15,061 nucleotides of DNA from Clostridiales bacterium (lineage in GTDB: Bacteria > Bacillota > Clostridia > Lachnospirales > JAITVM01): positions 1-15,061 of the forward strand of contig JAITVM010000294.1 in assembly GCA_031285815.1 (NCBI GenBank). The letters run 5' to 3'. Below the pieces are notes generated by a model. That model was not told where the DNA came from and did not search any database. It saw only the letters and a list, made by a program, of their open reading frames with translations. Of the stretch, positions 14,485 to 15,061 are shown in pieces. The translations under genes were made by a program, and so were the position numbers. How positions within the stretch are numbered: position 1 is the stretch's first letter; every line of letters starts with the position of its first letter.

Positions 14485-15061
14485 CTATTCTAAAACAAAT
14501 TGGTTTGAGTGTGTGTCAAAGAGATACACCATTTTTATGAAAGTTTCACTATCCAATATTTGTACGTCGCCTTCATTTTTATAAACTTGTTGCACTCCTT
14601 TTAGAATGATATCCGTATTACCATCATCATTGACATCCTCATATACAGCACTAAGTTTTCCATTAAGGAATATCTTGGATGCATAAATACCATCTCCATA
14701 TTCTTTTGACAGACCATGAGTAATTGACGTTTCTTCTGTATCCTCAAAGTAATTATCAATTGCCGGGATTGAATACATTGATTTGCCTAAGTTATCAATA
14801 GATATTAGTTCTAAATTCCCGCTGCCCATATGTGAAGAACAGTAAGCTGCAATAAATTCCCCTTGAGAAATATCAATTACATCATATTCAAAAAGTCGGT
14901 TAAGGCCGCTTGCACCAATAATGACAGCATCCGTTATTACATCATCCTGCGTTTTAATCAAGTATAACTCAGACTCCCAAAAAAAATCCTTTTGAATCTC
15001 AGCAAAGTACAGTTTCCTACCCTCGAGAAATTTTTCAGTTATTTCAATTTTACTCAATTTT
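14485..15061 (-). CDS. FG-GAP/VCBS-like protein, 5' end beyond window
   Basis: The frame is open to the right edge; the only start candidate there is a TTG at 15057 with no visible ribosome site, so the gene probably continues outside the window and its N-terminus (signal peptide or not) cannot be judged. At least 190 residues are visible. They hold repeated beta-strand units (DAVIIGASGLNRLFEYDVIDIS, GNLELISIDNLGK) and a C-terminal calcium-loop motif, DVNDDGNTDIIL, as in FG-GAP/VCBS blades. The end resembles that of the lipoprotein at 12767-13669, and both genes are followed by a copy of the 55-bp repeat. Likely an exported surface protein; function unknown. Confidence 0.65.
   Translation of the reverse strand, partial: KLSKIEITEKFLEGRKLYFAEIQKDFFWESELYLIKTQDDVITDAVIIGASGLNRLFEYDVIDISQGEFIAAYCSSHMGSGNLELISIDNLGKSMYSIPAIDNYFEDTEETSITHGLSKEYGDGIYASKIFLNGKLSAVYEDVNDDGNTDIILKGVQQVYKNEGDVQILDSETFIKMVYLFDTHSNQFVLE

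Overview
The window looks like a chromosomal segment of a low-GC, Gram-positive, probably flagellated Clostridia (Lachnospiraceae-like) bacterium. This rests on strong GGAGG-type ribosome sites, TTGACA/TATAAT-type promoters, TTG and GTG starts, a sortase-anchored SpaA-like surface protein, lipoproteins with short lipoboxes, a sigma-D-like flagellar promoter and a FliK-type protein. The genus cannot be fixed from the sequence.

Layout. (1) 1-440 (+): the end of a C39-like cysteine peptidase gene cut by the left edge. (2) 603-3158 (+): a large secreted protein with two SpaA/Cna-B-like domains and an NPTTG sorting signal; a perfect 12-bp hairpin follows it. (3) 5408-3233 (-): a two-gene operon for UDP-galactopyranose mutase (glf) and a family 2 glycosyltransferase, overlapping by a few bases and driven by a near-consensus promoter. 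(4) 5754-7718 (+): a full transketolase gene with a structured leader and a terminator. (5) 7922-10221 (+): a two-gene operon behind a sigma-D-like promoter. It encodes a membrane PAS protein that resembles a chemoreceptor without its signalling domain, followed by a FliK-like hook-length-control protein. (6) 10230-10275: a large nested palindrome at the convergent boundary.

From 10392 to the right edge everything reads on the minus strand and looks accessory. In transcription order from the right edge: an FG-GAP/VCBS-type protein (cut by the edge), a 55-bp repeat, a frameshifted immunity-like gene, a second FG-GAP-type lipoprotein, a second copy of the 55-bp repeat, a PepSY-like lipoprotein, a membrane-anchored GH25 lysozyme, a small interrupted ORF and a 128-aa protein of unknown function. 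The last four genes sit close together, each with its own ribosome site, and may form one operon. Repeats, a frameshift and an in-frame stop in this region suggest turnover of the kind seen in toxin/immunity arrays, but no toxin is visible in the window.

How the genes fit together. The left half is mostly cell-surface biology (peptidase, anchored surface protein, galactofuranose-type glycan synthesis) plus central carbon metabolism and a late flagellar operon. The right half is an envelope-directed accessory cluster. I see no CRISPR array, no rRNA, no intact tRNA and no complete insertion sequence.
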